Origin: Bacteroidota bacterium
Lineage (GTDB): Bacteria > Bacteroidota > Bacteroidia > Chitinophagales > Chitinophagaceae
Direction: 5' to 3'
Length of the DNA: 48,092 bases
Assembly (NCBI GenBank): GCA_023433755.1
Contig: JAEYUA010000079.1
Coordinates: 1 to 48,092, forward strand
Position numbers and translations under genes: made by a program. Every line of letters starts with the position of its first letter. The first letter of the stretch is position 1. A model generated the notes under the pieces. It had not been told where the DNA came from and ran no database searches. It saw nothing but the letters and a program-made list of their open reading frames with translations. This document shows, in pieces, positions 40,355-48,092 of the stretch.

Positions 40355-41797
40355 CTAGTGTGCAACTTCCGCGGCAAACTTCTCCACCGGTTCCTCTTCC
40401 ACCTTATCCATTTTTTCCTTGTAGTTCTCACCGCTCTTCTTGAGGATATGCTTGATCTCCGCGATGGCGATCACCGGCATAAACTTGGAGAAAAGGAAGT
40501 AACAGGTGAAGAACAACCCGAATGTTCCGAGGTAAAAACCAATCTCCCAGATGGTTGGTGTATAGTAAACGCTCCAGGAGGAAGGCAGGTAATCACGGTA
40601 CAGTGAAGTAACGATGATCACGAAACGCTCGAACCACATACCAATGTTTACGATGATGGACATGAAGAAAGTAACATAAATGTTCCTTCTCATTTTCCTG
40701 AACCAGAAGATCTGTGGCGACAGTACGTTACAACCCATCATCAGCCAGTAACTCCAGCCATAGGGGCTCGACAGGTCCACACGGTTGTAGCGGAAAGCAA
40801 ACCACTCGTATTCAGAAGCACTGTACCATGACATGAACAGCTCCGTGAGGTAAGCGATACCCACGATAGAACCTGTCAGTACAATTACTTTATTCATTAC
40901 CTCGATATGCTCGATGGTGATATAATCTTCAAGAGCAAGAACTTTTCTTGTAACCAGCAACAGGGTTTGCACCATGGCGAAACCGGAGAAGATGGCACCC
41001 GCAACGAAATATGGCGGGAAGATGGTCGTGTGCCAGCCCGGGATCACTGAGGTGGCGAAGTCAAATGATACGATGGTGTGTACGGAAAGTACAAGCGGTG
41101 TTGACAAACCAGCGAGTACCAGGGAAAGCGCTTCATGTCTTTGCCAGTGCTTGGTGGAACCGGTCCATCCAAAGGCAGCCACCCCGTAAAACATTTTCCT
41201 CCACTTAACCCTTGCACGGTCACGCAGTGTAGCAAGGTCGGGAATAAGACCGGAGTACCAGAACAACAATGAAACGGTGAAATAAGTTGAGATCGCGAAT
41301 ACGTCCCAGAGAAGCGGTGAGTTGAAGTTCACCCACAAAGGACCACGCGTATTGGGATAAGGTAAAGTAAAGAAGGCGTTCCATACACGACCCATGTGCC
41401 AGATCGGGAACTGGCCCGCGCACATTACAGCGAAGATGGTCATGGCTTCAGCCGCACGGTTCACACCAGTTCTCCATCCCTGCCTGAAAAGCAAAAGGAT
41501 CGCTGAGATCAGTGTACCCGCGTGACCAATACCTACCCACCATACGAAGTTGGTGATGTCCCAACCCCAGCCAATTGTTTTGTTCAGGTTCCACTGACCG
41601 GTACCCCAAAGTACTTCCATCACTACGGATAGGATACCGAAAGCCAGCAATAATACAGAGATCAAAAAACCGATCCACCATAACCTGCTGGGCGCAGCCT
41701 CAACGGGACGGCAGATATCTTCGGTTACCTGGTGATAATCCTTATTCCCTTCTACCAGTGCTGGTCTTACCTGCGATTCGTATTTGAGTAATGCCAT
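40355..41797 (-). CDS. actC: Alternative Complex III subunit ActC, NrfD/PsrC-like
   Basis: A polytopic protein of 480 residues with about 10 helices of the NrfD/PsrC family. It has the landmarks TNFVWWVGIGHAGTLISAIL, FPIWHMGRVWNAFFTLPYPN, TRGPLWVNFNSPLLWDVFAI and FASGWHTTIF-like VIPGWHTTIFPPYFVAGAIF. ActC is the membrane quinol-binding subunit; it hands electrons to the iron-sulfur subunit ActB. The gap to actB (163 bases) contains two stem-loops. Confidence 0.95.
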   Translation of the reverse strand: MALLKYESQVRPALVEGNKDYHQVTEDICRPVEAAPSRLWWIGFLISVLLLAFGILSVVMEVLWGTGQWNLNKTIGWGWDITNFVWWVGIGHAGTLISAILLLFRQGWRTGVNRAAEAMTIFAVMCAGQFPIWHMGRVWNAFFTLPYPNTRGPLWVNFNSPLLWDVFAISTYFTVSLLFWYSGLIPDLATLRDRARVKWRKMFYGVAAFGWTGSTKHWQRHEALSLVLAGLSTPLVLSVHTIVSFDFATSVIPGWHTTIFPPYFVAGAIFSGFAMVQTLLLVTRKVLALEDYITIEHIEVMNKVIVLTGSIVGIAYLTELFMSWYSASEYEWFAFRYNRVDLSSPYGWSYWLMMGCNVLSPQIFWFRKMRRNIYVTFFMSIIVNIGMWFERFVIIVTSLYRDYLPSSWSVYYTPTIWEIGFYLGTFGLFFTCYFLFSKFMPVIAIAEIKHILKKSGENYKEKMDKVEEEPVEKFAAEVAH

Positions 41798-41804
41798 ATA
41801 GTAA

Positions 41805-41835
41805 AGCTTCGAGCTTTGAGCTTCGAGCTACGAGC
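41805..41835. repeat. AGCTTCG word array upstream of actC
   Basis: AGCTTCGAGCTTTGAGCTTC followed by GAGCTACGAGC, a tandem of AGCTnnG words. It lies just upstream of the actC start codon, in the actB-actC gap. Confidence 0.5.
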
Positions 41836-41895
41836 CGGTGCTGGTAACTGTTGGCCTTTCGCTGTTATTATTGGTTCAACTATTTCTTTTTACCT

Positions 41896-41954
41896 GACAT
41901 GCGATATGCATGTCATTCATCTTTTCACTATCCGGACATGCCGTTGGCATGTCC
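41896..41954 (-). other. Two intercistronic stem-loops between actB and actC
   Basis: GACATGC/GCATGTC (41896-41902 and 41908-41914) form a 7-bp stem and GGACATGCC/GGCATGTCC (41934-41942 and 41946-41954) a 9-bp stem. The second is 6 bases downstream of the actB stop. They share the CATG core but no U-run follows. They could stabilise the upstream message or separate expression levels; this is inference. Confidence 0.55.
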
Positions 41955-41960
41955 TTACGG

Positions 41961-44900
41961 TTAATGCGTTTTCGCAGGTTCGTGCGCCGGTGTAGCCGGT
42001 TCACCTGACTGCTGATTGGCATGACCTTCCGCACCTTTATGTTTTGGCGGAATCACTTCATCCGTGTTCCTGATCTTGGCCAGGTAGTTCACATTCGGTA
42101 AAGTGTGCAACTGCTCCAGTACATAGAAATTCCTGCGGGTATTGTTCTCCCTGATCTGTGCCACTTTTCCTTTCGGATCATTCACATTACCAAATACGAT
42201 AGCGCTGGTTGGACAGGCCTGGGCGCAGGCAGACTGCACTTCATCCGGGCCAATAGCCCTGTTCTCCATCTTCGCACGCAGTTTTCCTTCCTGTGTACGC
42301 TGAACGCAGAAGGTACATTTTTCCATCACACCACGGCTTCTTGTAACCACATCAGGATTCAATACCATGCGTGTGAGTTCATCATTCATCTGGTCAACCA
42401 CCGCGTTGGTAGCACCTACGCCGCTCTTCGGACCCATTTTACCATGGGTAGAAGCGCCGGTGTAGTCAGCCCAGTTGAAACGGCGTACTTTATACGGACA
42501 GTTGTTAGCACAATATCTTGTACCGATACAACGGTTATAAGCCATCTGGTTGATACCTTCCGAGCTGTGCATGGTGGCGGCAACCGGACAAACATTCTCA
42601 CATGGAGCGTTGTCGCAATGCTGGCAAAGCATGGGCTGGAAGATCACCGATTTCAGATCATCAGGATTTTCCTGCGCGCTTACATAATAACGGTCGATGC
42701 GCAGCCAGTGCATCTCGTGCGCACGCAGCACTTCATTCTTACCTACAACCGGAACGTTGTTCTCGGTATGACAGGCAACCACGCAGGCGCCGCAACCAAT
42801 ACAACTGTTGAGGTCAATAGACATACCCCATTTCAGGCCAGGCTGCACATGATCGCCATACAGGGTTCCTTCCTTGCGGTAGTCACCTGTTCTGGGTGCA
42901 TAATCCTTATGCAGCTCTTCACGCCAGTGTTTGATTTCATCCGGACGTGCCATGTAAGTGGCCAGCGTGGTTTCTTTCAAAACCTCTGTACGGCCTTCGT
43001 ATGAATCGTGCATCTGGATACGGGCAACCTTGTGATTGCCGGTAGTACCATCAGATGTTTTAACGTCGTTGGAAAAATCAATGGTTGTTCCATTGAAGCG
43101 GGCGAACTGGTAAACATTCTTACCAACACCCTTGCCTTCGTGAATGGCTTTGGAGAAATTGGCGCTACGGCCATAACCCACTGCCACCGCGATGGTATTG
43201 GCATCCATGCCGGGTACCACCATCACAGGAATATTCTCTACTGTTTTGTTACCAACAGTAAGGCTGATCGTGGGCCTGTCCTGGTAGTATTCAAAATCAG
43301 TTCCCGCGTAATTGATATCAAGTGCTTTTGCTTTAGCAGTGGAGATCAGCGCGTAGTTGTCCCAGGTAGCCCTTGTGATGGGATCAGGAAGCTCCATCAG
43401 CCATGGGTTGCCGGCCTGCTTACCTGTAAGCATGGCAACATTCTGATACAATACCACCTCGTCGCCGGAAGAAGCATTTTTGGCAGTAAGTGCTGCAACG
43501 GCTGCACCTACACCTCCTACATTCACTGATCCGGTTGTAACCTGGGGCGTATTTACAATTCTTTCAGTAGTACCGGCAGTGGTAATGCTGTCGGTTGTTG
43601 CTGTTGGCTGCTGACCTTGTGTGGTTGCAGGAACAGGGTTGGTACCGAGGTTATTATTTGCAGAAGCAACACCACCGGGAATGGATAAACCATCCTGGAG
43701 CGCTTTATCAAAAGCCTGCTGCCCGCCCAGTTTGCCGGTCCAGTAGGTTCTGAAATAAGTTTCGTAATCGGTATTGTTACCACTCCATTTCAGTAATGAA
43801 GTCTGGAAAGGACGGGTTTTGAATAAGGGGAAGATGGTTGGCTGCAGAAAGCTGATATAACCGGTTCTTGGTTCAGCATCGCCCCAGCTTTCCAGGTAAT
43901 GATGGGTTGGAATGGAATACTGGCAAAGCTCTGTTGTCTCATCCAGTTTTTCATTGAAAGAAATGGTGAGCCTTACTTTGGCAAGACCAGCCTTGAATCT
44001 TTCTACATCATGATATTCGTAAACAGGATTGGCACCATAAATAAGCAATGCCCCAACCTGGCCCTGGTTCATTTGTTCCACCAGTCCCACCATATCCGAA
44101 TCAATACCCTGGCGGGTGTTGATGCTCACACCTGAATCGATAGTAGAGCCATAAGCACCAATGGCGCTGTTGATGGCATTCACAATGATCTGCACATTCA
44201 CATCATTGCTGCCTGCTACCACGAGAGCCTGGCCGCGGTTTGCCTGGATGGCTTTGACCGCATTCTGGATGCCGGTATTCAGTTTTGCATTTGAAATGGA
44301 AGGTGCATTCACACCAGCCACACCCAATGCCGCGGCAAGGGCCATTACCACTTTGCCGGTTTCAGAAGGCCTGTGTGTATATCTTTCATCCGCTGAAGCC
44401 CCCGTCATACTCAGGAAGCTTTCAAACTGGATGTGTTTGCTCATGGTTGGATTGGCTTCATTGATCTTGCGGCCGTTAGCGTACTGGCGTGCAAATTCAA
44501 CAGGAGAAAGCCAGGTGCCTAGGAAATCGGCGCCGATGCTGATGATGGCTTTTGCTTTTTCAAAATTATAAGCAGGTAAAGCTCTTCTTCCCTGTGTGGC
44601 TTCGTTGGCCAACAGCATACCTGAATAAGAAACCGCATCGTATTGTACGTGGCGGCTGCCAGGATACCTGCCCAGGAAATCAGCAATAATTTGTTTGGTG
44701 GAAGGGGAGTTGATGGTACTGGTCAATAAAACTACCGGTCCGCTTACACCGGCCAGTGCCGCGGTGATCTGCTGGTCAACCTGGTCAAACCCGGGAATCT
44801 CCTGGAACTGTGCACCCGACTTACGCTTTGGATTGGTAAGGCGGTACATGTCGTACAGGTCAAGAACGGAAGCCTGCGCACGGGGAGAAGTTCCTCCTTT

Positions 44901-45287
44901 TGTGAAAGGATACAGTTCATTACCCTCGATCTTGATAGGACGGCCATCTCTAACCTTTACCACAACAGGAAGGGCATCGCCATCCTGTACATAAGTGCTC
45001 GCGTAATATTTGGCAACACCGGGAGTGATATTTTCAGGCCTGTTCACAAAAGGCATGGCCTTGCGTACAGGAACCTCGCAGCTCGCGGCCAGGGTGGCAG
45101 CGGCGGTGCTGAAACCAAGGTATTTCAGGAAGTCGCGGCGTGGGGTTTTGGCATCGAGCAGTCCTTTGCCATCGATATCTCCGAAAGGCAGTTCTTCGGC
45201 AAATTCATCCTTCGTCCGGTTCTGTAACTCTAGTCTGCTTTTCTCATCGAGCTGGGCGAAACTTGACCAATACTTTTTATCGCTCAT
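41961..45287 (-). CDS. actB: Alternative Complex III subunit ActB, MopB-type with four Fe-S sites
   Basis: A protein of 1108 residues. Near residue 50 a Tat-like signal TPRRDFLKYLGFSTAAATLA is present, and the Bacteroidota variant puts it in the interior. Residues 60-770 are a molybdopterin-oxidoreductase-like fold without a molybdenum site. The C-terminal part has iron-sulfur motifs CIGCGACVVACHTENNVPV, CQHCDNAPCENVCPV, CIGTRYCANNCPYK and CTFCVQ...CAQACPTS. A low-complexity T/Q/N/V linker lies between the two parts. It carries electrons from quinol through iron-sulfur clusters to ActA. ATG at 45287 is chosen over 45323. Confidence 0.95.
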   Translation of the reverse strand: MSDKKYWSSFAQLDEKSRLELQNRTKDEFAEELPFGDIDGKGLLDAKTPRRDFLKYLGFSTAAATLAASCEVPVRKAMPFVNRPENITPGVAKYYASTYVQDGDALPVVVKVRDGRPIKIEGNELYPFTKGGTSPRAQASVLDLYDMYRLTNPKRKSGAQFQEIPGFDQVDQQITAALAGVSGPVVLLTSTINSPSTKQIIADFLGRYPGSRHVQYDAVSYSGMLLANEATQGRRALPAYNFEKAKAIISIGADFLGTWLSPVEFARQYANGRKINEANPTMSKHIQFESFLSMTGASADERYTHRPSETGKVVMALAAALGVAGVNAPSISNAKLNTGIQNAVKAIQANRGQALVVAGSNDVNVQIIVNAINSAIGAYGSTIDSGVSINTRQGIDSDMVGLVEQMNQGQVGALLIYGANPVYEYHDVERFKAGLAKVRLTISFNEKLDETTELCQYSIPTHHYLESWGDAEPRTGYISFLQPTIFPLFKTRPFQTSLLKWSGNNTDYETYFRTYWTGKLGGQQAFDKALQDGLSIPGGVASANNNLGTNPVPATTQGQQPTATTDSITTAGTTERIVNTPQVTTGSVNVGGVGAAVAALTAKNASSGDEVVLYQNVAMLTGKQAGNPWLMELPDPITRATWDNYALISTAKAKALDINYAGTDFEYYQDRPTISLTVGNKTVENIPVMVVPGMDANTIAVAVGYGRSANFSKAIHEGKGVGKNVYQFARFNGTTIDFSNDVKTSDGTTGNHKVARIQMHDSYEGRTEVLKETTLATYMARPDEIKHWREELHKDYAPRTGDYRKEGTLYGDHVQPGLKWGMSIDLNSCIGCGACVVACHTENNVPVVGKNEVLRAHEMHWLRIDRYYVSAQENPDDLKSVIFQPMLCQHCDNAPCENVCPVAATMHSSEGINQMAYNRCIGTRYCANNCPYKVRRFNWADYTGASTHGKMGPKSGVGATNAVVDQMNDELTRMVLNPDVVTRSRGVMEKCTFCVQRTQEGKLRAKMENRAIGPDEVQSACAQACPTSAIVFGNVNDPKGKVAQIRENNTRRNFYVLEQLHTLPNVNYLAKIRNTDEVIPPKHKGAEGHANQQSGEPATPAHEPAKTH

Positions 45288-45317
45288 AACTTTTTTTGAA
45301 GTTCGATTAGTTAGATA

Positions 45318-45335
45318 GGCCAATTGCCATTGGCC
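45318..45335. repeat. GCCAATTGCCATTGGC word repeat (R3) between actA and actB
   Basis: GGCCAATTGCCATTGGCC occupies the 54-base gap between actA and actB. It is a diverged R3 copy. Confidence 0.5.
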
Positions 45336-45341
45336 AAAGGC

Positions 45342-46601
45342 TTAATAGTGGCATTTCTGACATTCCAGTCCACCGATATCCTTCACACTTACACTGTCCA
45401 TTTTACCATGTTTGATATCGTTATGGAATTTTTCGTAAATGCTGTAGAACCTGTTTCCTGAACTGTCGTTGTAATTGAAGTTAACTTTTGTATCGCGGTG
45501 ACAGTTCACGCACCAGCCCATGCTCAGCTCAGACATCTGGCCAACTTTATCCATTTCCTGGATGTTGCCGTGACAAGTCTGGCAGGCCACATTACCCACT
45601 CTCGCGTGTTGCGCGTGGTTGAAATACACGTGGTCAGGCAGGTTATGGATTTTGATCCACTCTGGTGATTTGGCGCTTGTGTTGGCCGGATCCCATTTGG
45701 CGCCGGGACCAGGAGTAAACCCGGCGTATTTGAATAATTTATTGATCTCGTCAGTTCCGTTGATCTCTTTGTCGCCATCAAACAGTTTCGGTCCTTTCTC
45801 ATAAGTAGTCACCACCTGGTGGCAGTTCATACAAATATTGAGTGTAGGAATACCGGCATGCTTGCTTTCCCAGGCACCGCCATGGCAATAGAGACAGTTG
45901 ATCTGGTTGATACCCGCGTGAACTTTATGGGAGAAGTAGATCGGCTGGTCAGGCTGGTAGCCCTGCTGGCGGCCCAGTCCTATAGCGCCCTTACCCACAT
46001 AATAACCACCCACGATGAAGAAGATCACGGCAAAAAGAGCAATGTAGATCTTGTTACGCCAGAACGGAACGGGCTCAGGGCGCATGATCTGCTCTTTATC
46101 ATCCGAAAGTTTTTTGAGGTTGCTGTTCACCTGCATCAGGATCAGGGCCACTAATGCAAGGATGAGGGAAATGATACCGAAGATCAGGGCACCGCGGTTG
46201 TTTTCAGTTTGTCCACCAGGGCCATCTGGATTTGTGGGAGCGGCAGGAGGCGTTTCAATATATTCAAAAATGGCATCTACCTGCTCCTGCGAAAATTGCG
46301 GGAAGCTGGGCATGATGGAACCCCAGGTCTTCTGGAGTTCTTTGGTATATTCTGTTGTGGGTATGAAGGCCGCCGGATTTTTAATCCAGGCATACAGGTT
46401 AGCCTTATCCTCCGCCCATGGACCCCTGGTGGTAACGCCTCTTAAGGCCGGGCCGGAGAGTGCTTTATCAACTCCATGACAGCTTGCACAGTTATTTTGA
46501 AATAGCTGCTGGCCAGTTTGCGCGATCCCCGAACTCATCAGAAAAAAGAAAAAAAGCCCTGTCAGTATTCTTCTCTTCGCATGGATTTGTAAAATGTTCA
46601 T
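45342..46601 (-). CDS. actA: Alternative Complex III subunit ActA, hexaheme with N-terminal monoheme domain
   Basis: A protein of 419 residues. It begins with a signal peptide (residues 9-27), then a monoheme cytochrome c domain with CASCHG (residues 38-43) and a Met ligand near SIMPSFPQF. A helix about residues 140-160 is followed by a second membrane segment near residue 190. The C-terminal pentaheme part has CLYCHGG, CMNCHQ, CQTCHG, CVNCHRD and CQKCHY. Six CxxCH motifs are counted in total. It is the first gene of the ACIII operon and takes electrons from ActB. ATG at 46601 is chosen over 46670 because the signal peptide starts there. Confidence 0.93.
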   Translation of the reverse strand: MNILQIHAKRRILTGLFFFFLMSSGIAQTGQQLFQNNCASCHGVDKALSGPALRGVTTRGPWAEDKANLYAWIKNPAAFIPTTEYTKELQKTWGSIMPSFPQFSQEQVDAIFEYIETPPAAPTNPDGPGGQTENNRGALIFGIISLILALVALILMQVNSNLKKLSDDKEQIMRPEPVPFWRNKIYIALFAVIFFIVGGYYVGKGAIGLGRQQGYQPDQPIYFSHKVHAGINQINCLYCHGGAWESKHAGIPTLNICMNCHQVVTTYEKGPKLFDGDKEINGTDEINKLFKYAGFTPGPGAKWDPANTSAKSPEWIKIHNLPDHVYFNHAQHARVGNVACQTCHGNIQEMDKVGQMSELSMGWCVNCHRDTKVNFNYNDSSGNRFYSIYEKFHNDIKHGKMDSVSVKDIGGLECQKCHY

Positions 46602-46645
46602 AGAAACAATTGGGTCTGAGTGTGGATAATTTCCCAAATCGGCAG

Positions 46646-46653
46646 CAAAAATA
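46646..46653 (-). promoter_or_regulatory. -7 element of the ACIII-caa3 operon promoter
   Basis: The minus strand reads TATTTTTG, a perfect TAnnTTTG match, 44 bases before the actA ATG. Upstream TTTG (14-base spacer) and TTG (22-base spacer) are possible -33 elements, neither at the ideal distance. Confidence 0.5.
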
Positions 46654-46823
46654 TGACAGGAAATTAACAAAAGCGCAACGATCCCAAATTTTTTTTAACC
46701 CGCTACCAGCCTGCATTTCAGCCGATTCTGAGTGCCTACACATGGTAGTTGAAATTTACATGTCATGCAATAGTCAGTCAAATCAGGAAATGTTGAAATC
46801 CATATTTAAGCCCTTCATCATGC

Positions 46824-46856
46824 TTTGAATCCGCAGCGGTTTAAGGCCTAATTTCG
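46824..46856 (+). promoter_or_regulatory. Promoter of the DUF6787-PurN gene
   Basis: TTTG (46824-46827), 21 bases, then TAATTTCG (46849-46856), one mismatch from TAnnTTTG. The ATG follows 17 bases later at 46874. Confidence 0.5.
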
Positions 46857-46873
46857 CCACCAGAAATTTTAAA

Positions 46874-47752
46874 ATGCTGGAAAGGCTGAAACAAAAATGG
46901 GGCGTGAGCGCGGGCAGGCTGGTGCTGATCCTGGTAACTTTTGCCGTGGGTGGAAGTCTCAGTGGTATCGCTGCCAAAAAAATAATGAGTCTAATAGGTA
47001 TCAGCCAGGCGGCTCTTTACATTCCTCTATATATTATTGTAGTTACGGTCATATGGCCCTTTTCCGTAATGACGGTAAGCCTTTTTACCGGGCAGTTCGT
47101 TTTTTTCCGGCAATACCTTGCCCGGATGGGCAGCCGCATGACGGGGCGGAAAAAGAAAACCAAGCCCCCTCCATCCTCACCTAAAAACATCACCATCTTC
47201 GCTTCCGGCGCTGGTTCCAATGCCCAAAAGATCATTGAATATTTCAGAAACAGTGAGACAGGTAAAGTGGCATTGATCGTTTGCAACAAGCCTAAAGCCG
47301 GGGTGATTAAGATTGCGGAAGAGTCAGGGATCCCCGTGCTCCTGATCGAAAAAAAACGTTTCACCGAAGGAGATGCTTATCTCCCTGAGCTCCGGGCTGC
47401 CGGTACGGACCTGGTTGTGCTCGCGGGCTTTTTGTGGAAGATCCCCCAGGCGCTCGTGGATGCCTACCCCAGGAAAATCATGAACATTCACCCTGCCCTG
47501 CTTCCCAATTATGGAGGCAAGGGTATGTTTGGCCACCACGTACACCAGGCCGTGATCACGGCGGGTGACCTGCAATCCGGCATTACCATTCATTACGTGG
47601 ATGAACATTATGATCATGGTGATATTATTTACCAGGCTGCCTGCCCGGTATTGCCGGGTGATACCCCTGAAATACTGGCTGCCCGGATCCACCAGTTGGA
47701 GCATGCACATTTTCCTATGGTGGTGGAAGAGGTGTTGATGAAACAGCCCTGA
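46874..47752 (+). CDS. purN: Phosphoribosylglycinamide formyltransferase fused to an N-terminal membrane domain
   Basis: A protein of 292 residues with two parts. Residues 1-92 contain two hydrophobic helices (about 15-38 and 46-72) and resemble the small DUF6787 membrane protein of Bacteroidota. Residues 104-292 are PurN-like: NITIFASGAGSNAQKIIEYF is the phosphate-binding loop, IMNIHPALLP holds the catalytic Asn and His, and IHYVDEHYDHGDIIYQ the catalytic Asp. It transfers a formyl group from 10-formyltetrahydrofolate to GAR in purine synthesis. A membrane anchor on this usually soluble enzyme is unusual. A linker rich in K, P and S joins the parts. Confidence 0.85.
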   Translation: MLERLKQKWGVSAGRLVLILVTFAVGGSLSGIAAKKIMSLIGISQAALYIPLYIIVVTVIWPFSVMTVSLFTGQFVFFRQYLARMGSRMTGRKKKTKPPPSSPKNITIFASGAGSNAQKIIEYFRNSETGKVALIVCNKPKAGVIKIAEESGIPVLLIEKKRFTEGDAYLPELRAAGTDLVVLAGFLWKIPQALVDAYPRKIMNIHPALLPNYGGKGMFGHHVHQAVITAGDLQSGITIHYVDEHYDHGDIIYQAACPVLPGDTPEILAARIHQLEHAHFPMVVEEVLMKQP

Positions 47753-47804
47753 TTTTCATCTTCTGCCCATCATTTATTGTATTTGATTTCGAAAAGATTG
47801 AAAA

Positions 47805-47946
47805 TAGCCGTTTAGGCGGGAAGGGCGGTAAACAGCGGTTCATTTTCTAAATGGAAATAAATTCATTCTTGAATTTAATGAAATTACTTACTGATCTCTG
47901 GTAGCTGTAGCTTCAGCGAAGGCTACCTCCCCGCCTAAACGGCATT
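47805..47946. repeat. Dispersed inverted-end repeat, family R2, copy c
   Basis: The left end GCCGTTTAGGCGGGAAGG and the right end CCTCCCCGCCTAAACGGC are complementary over 14 bases with compensating changes relative to copy b. The inner hairpin GGTAGC...GCTACC (47900-47927) is again present. It fills the first half of the 340-bp tail 47753-48092. Confidence 0.65.
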
Positions 47947-48004
47947 TCTGTAAATGCCAACCTCGAATTAGCTAAAAGAATACCTTATTATATTTTAATG
48001 CGGG

Positions 48005-48049
48005 AATGAAACGGCAACCTCCGAGGTAACCTCGGAGGTCGGCTTCATT
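48005..48049. terminator. Long hairpin, possibly a bidirectional terminator
   Basis: ACCTCCGAGGT (48017-48027) and ACCTCGGAGGT (48029-48039) form a perfect 11-bp stem, extended by AATGAA/TTCATT at 48005-48010 and 48044-48049. A T-rich run (48048-48074) follows on the plus strand. The neighbouring sequence to the edge shows no convincing gene. Confidence 0.45.
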
Positions 48050-48092
48050 TTATCTTCTTCTTTAGATTTAGTTTTGTTACTTGCCTGAATGC

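Noticed and set aside
42105..43004. Plus-strand 299-residue ORF antisense to actB
   Set aside because: Long only because of high codon bias in actB; its translation has no family signature.
41961..45287. ActB as an active molybdenum oxidoreductase
   Set aside because: Known ActB subunits of Alternative Complex III lack the molybdopterin cofactor; the whole actA-F order supports ACIII.
48003..48092. Minus-strand coding tail with SKEED-rich peptide at the right edge
   Set aside because: Only about 30 low-complexity codons are visible and they run through a strong palindrome; without further sequence it cannot be supported as a gene.
1..48092. tRNA or rRNA genes
   Set aside because: I looked for CCA-ended cloverleaf-like segments in the gaps and found none; gaps are mostly filled by repeats.

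Overview
The window reads as a chromosomal segment of an aerobic Bacteroidota bacterium, most likely of the family Chitinophagaceae. The evidence is a complete Alternative Complex III operon (actABCDEF) joined to a caa3-type oxidase operon, a type III pantothenate kinase, an outer-membrane protein and lptC in the Bacteroidota order, Bacteroidota-type promoter elements (TAnnTTTG) close to several starts, almost no Shine-Dalgarno sequences at gene starts, and DUF4197, DUF5522 and DUF4369-TlpA proteins. The family assignment is inference from gene content; no rRNA gene is present.

Layout. 1-3066: surface-glycan genes (a GT4 glycosyltransferase cut by the window edge, an FkbM methyltransferase, a SAM methyltransferase and a GT2 glycosyltransferase). 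3416-9023: MeaB GTPase, an O-antigen-ligase-like protein, a LON-domain protein, then the overlapping cluster coaX, outer-membrane protein, lptC. 9103-12676: an SDR oxidoreductase, a MORN-type secreted protein and lysS. 12742-16377: two small envelope proteins facing two tandem paralogous HTH regulators. 16465-19178: a DUF4197 lipoprotein and a YdbS/YdbT-like PH-domain pair. 19180-20560: an AT-rich islet with two orphan exported proteins. 20570-23167: a flavin reductase, a GxxExxY nuclease gene enclosed by perfect inverted repeats, and an FAH-family hydrolase. 23461-26003: a GH9 glycosidase followed, in the -1 frame, by a polysaccharide-deacetylase domain without its own start. 26087-30032: a fatty-acid hydroxylase, then trmB, DUF5522 protein, alkyltransferase-like protein and a PPC-domain lipoprotein in overlapping order, a small lipoprotein and a TlpA-type thioredoxin. 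30016-46601, all on the minus strand: actA-B-C-D-E-F, coxB, coxA, ctaB, two coxC, coxD, SCO and DUF420. 46874-47752: a membrane-domain/PurN fusion.

How it works together. The 16.6 kb minus-strand block encodes a whole electron-transfer route from menaquinol to oxygen: ActA-F oxidises quinol and passes electrons through c-type hemes to the caa3-type oxidase. CtaB (heme o), SCO (copper) and the DUF420 protein supply its assembly factors. Most of the remainder is housekeeping plus envelope and glycan functions.

The most interesting signal is at 25267-25310. A dnaX-like -1 frameshift cassette (internal AAGGAGG, in-phase A_AAA_AAG, GC-rich hairpin) lies exactly at the junction of the GH9 gene and the deacetylase reading frame. 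It predicts a 619-residue GH9 protein and an 847-residue GH9-deacetylase fusion from one gene. Second is the 529-bp GxxExxY element with 26-bp perfect inverted ends and solo copies of its end sequence elsewhere. The intergenic regions also hold several families of short dispersed repeats.
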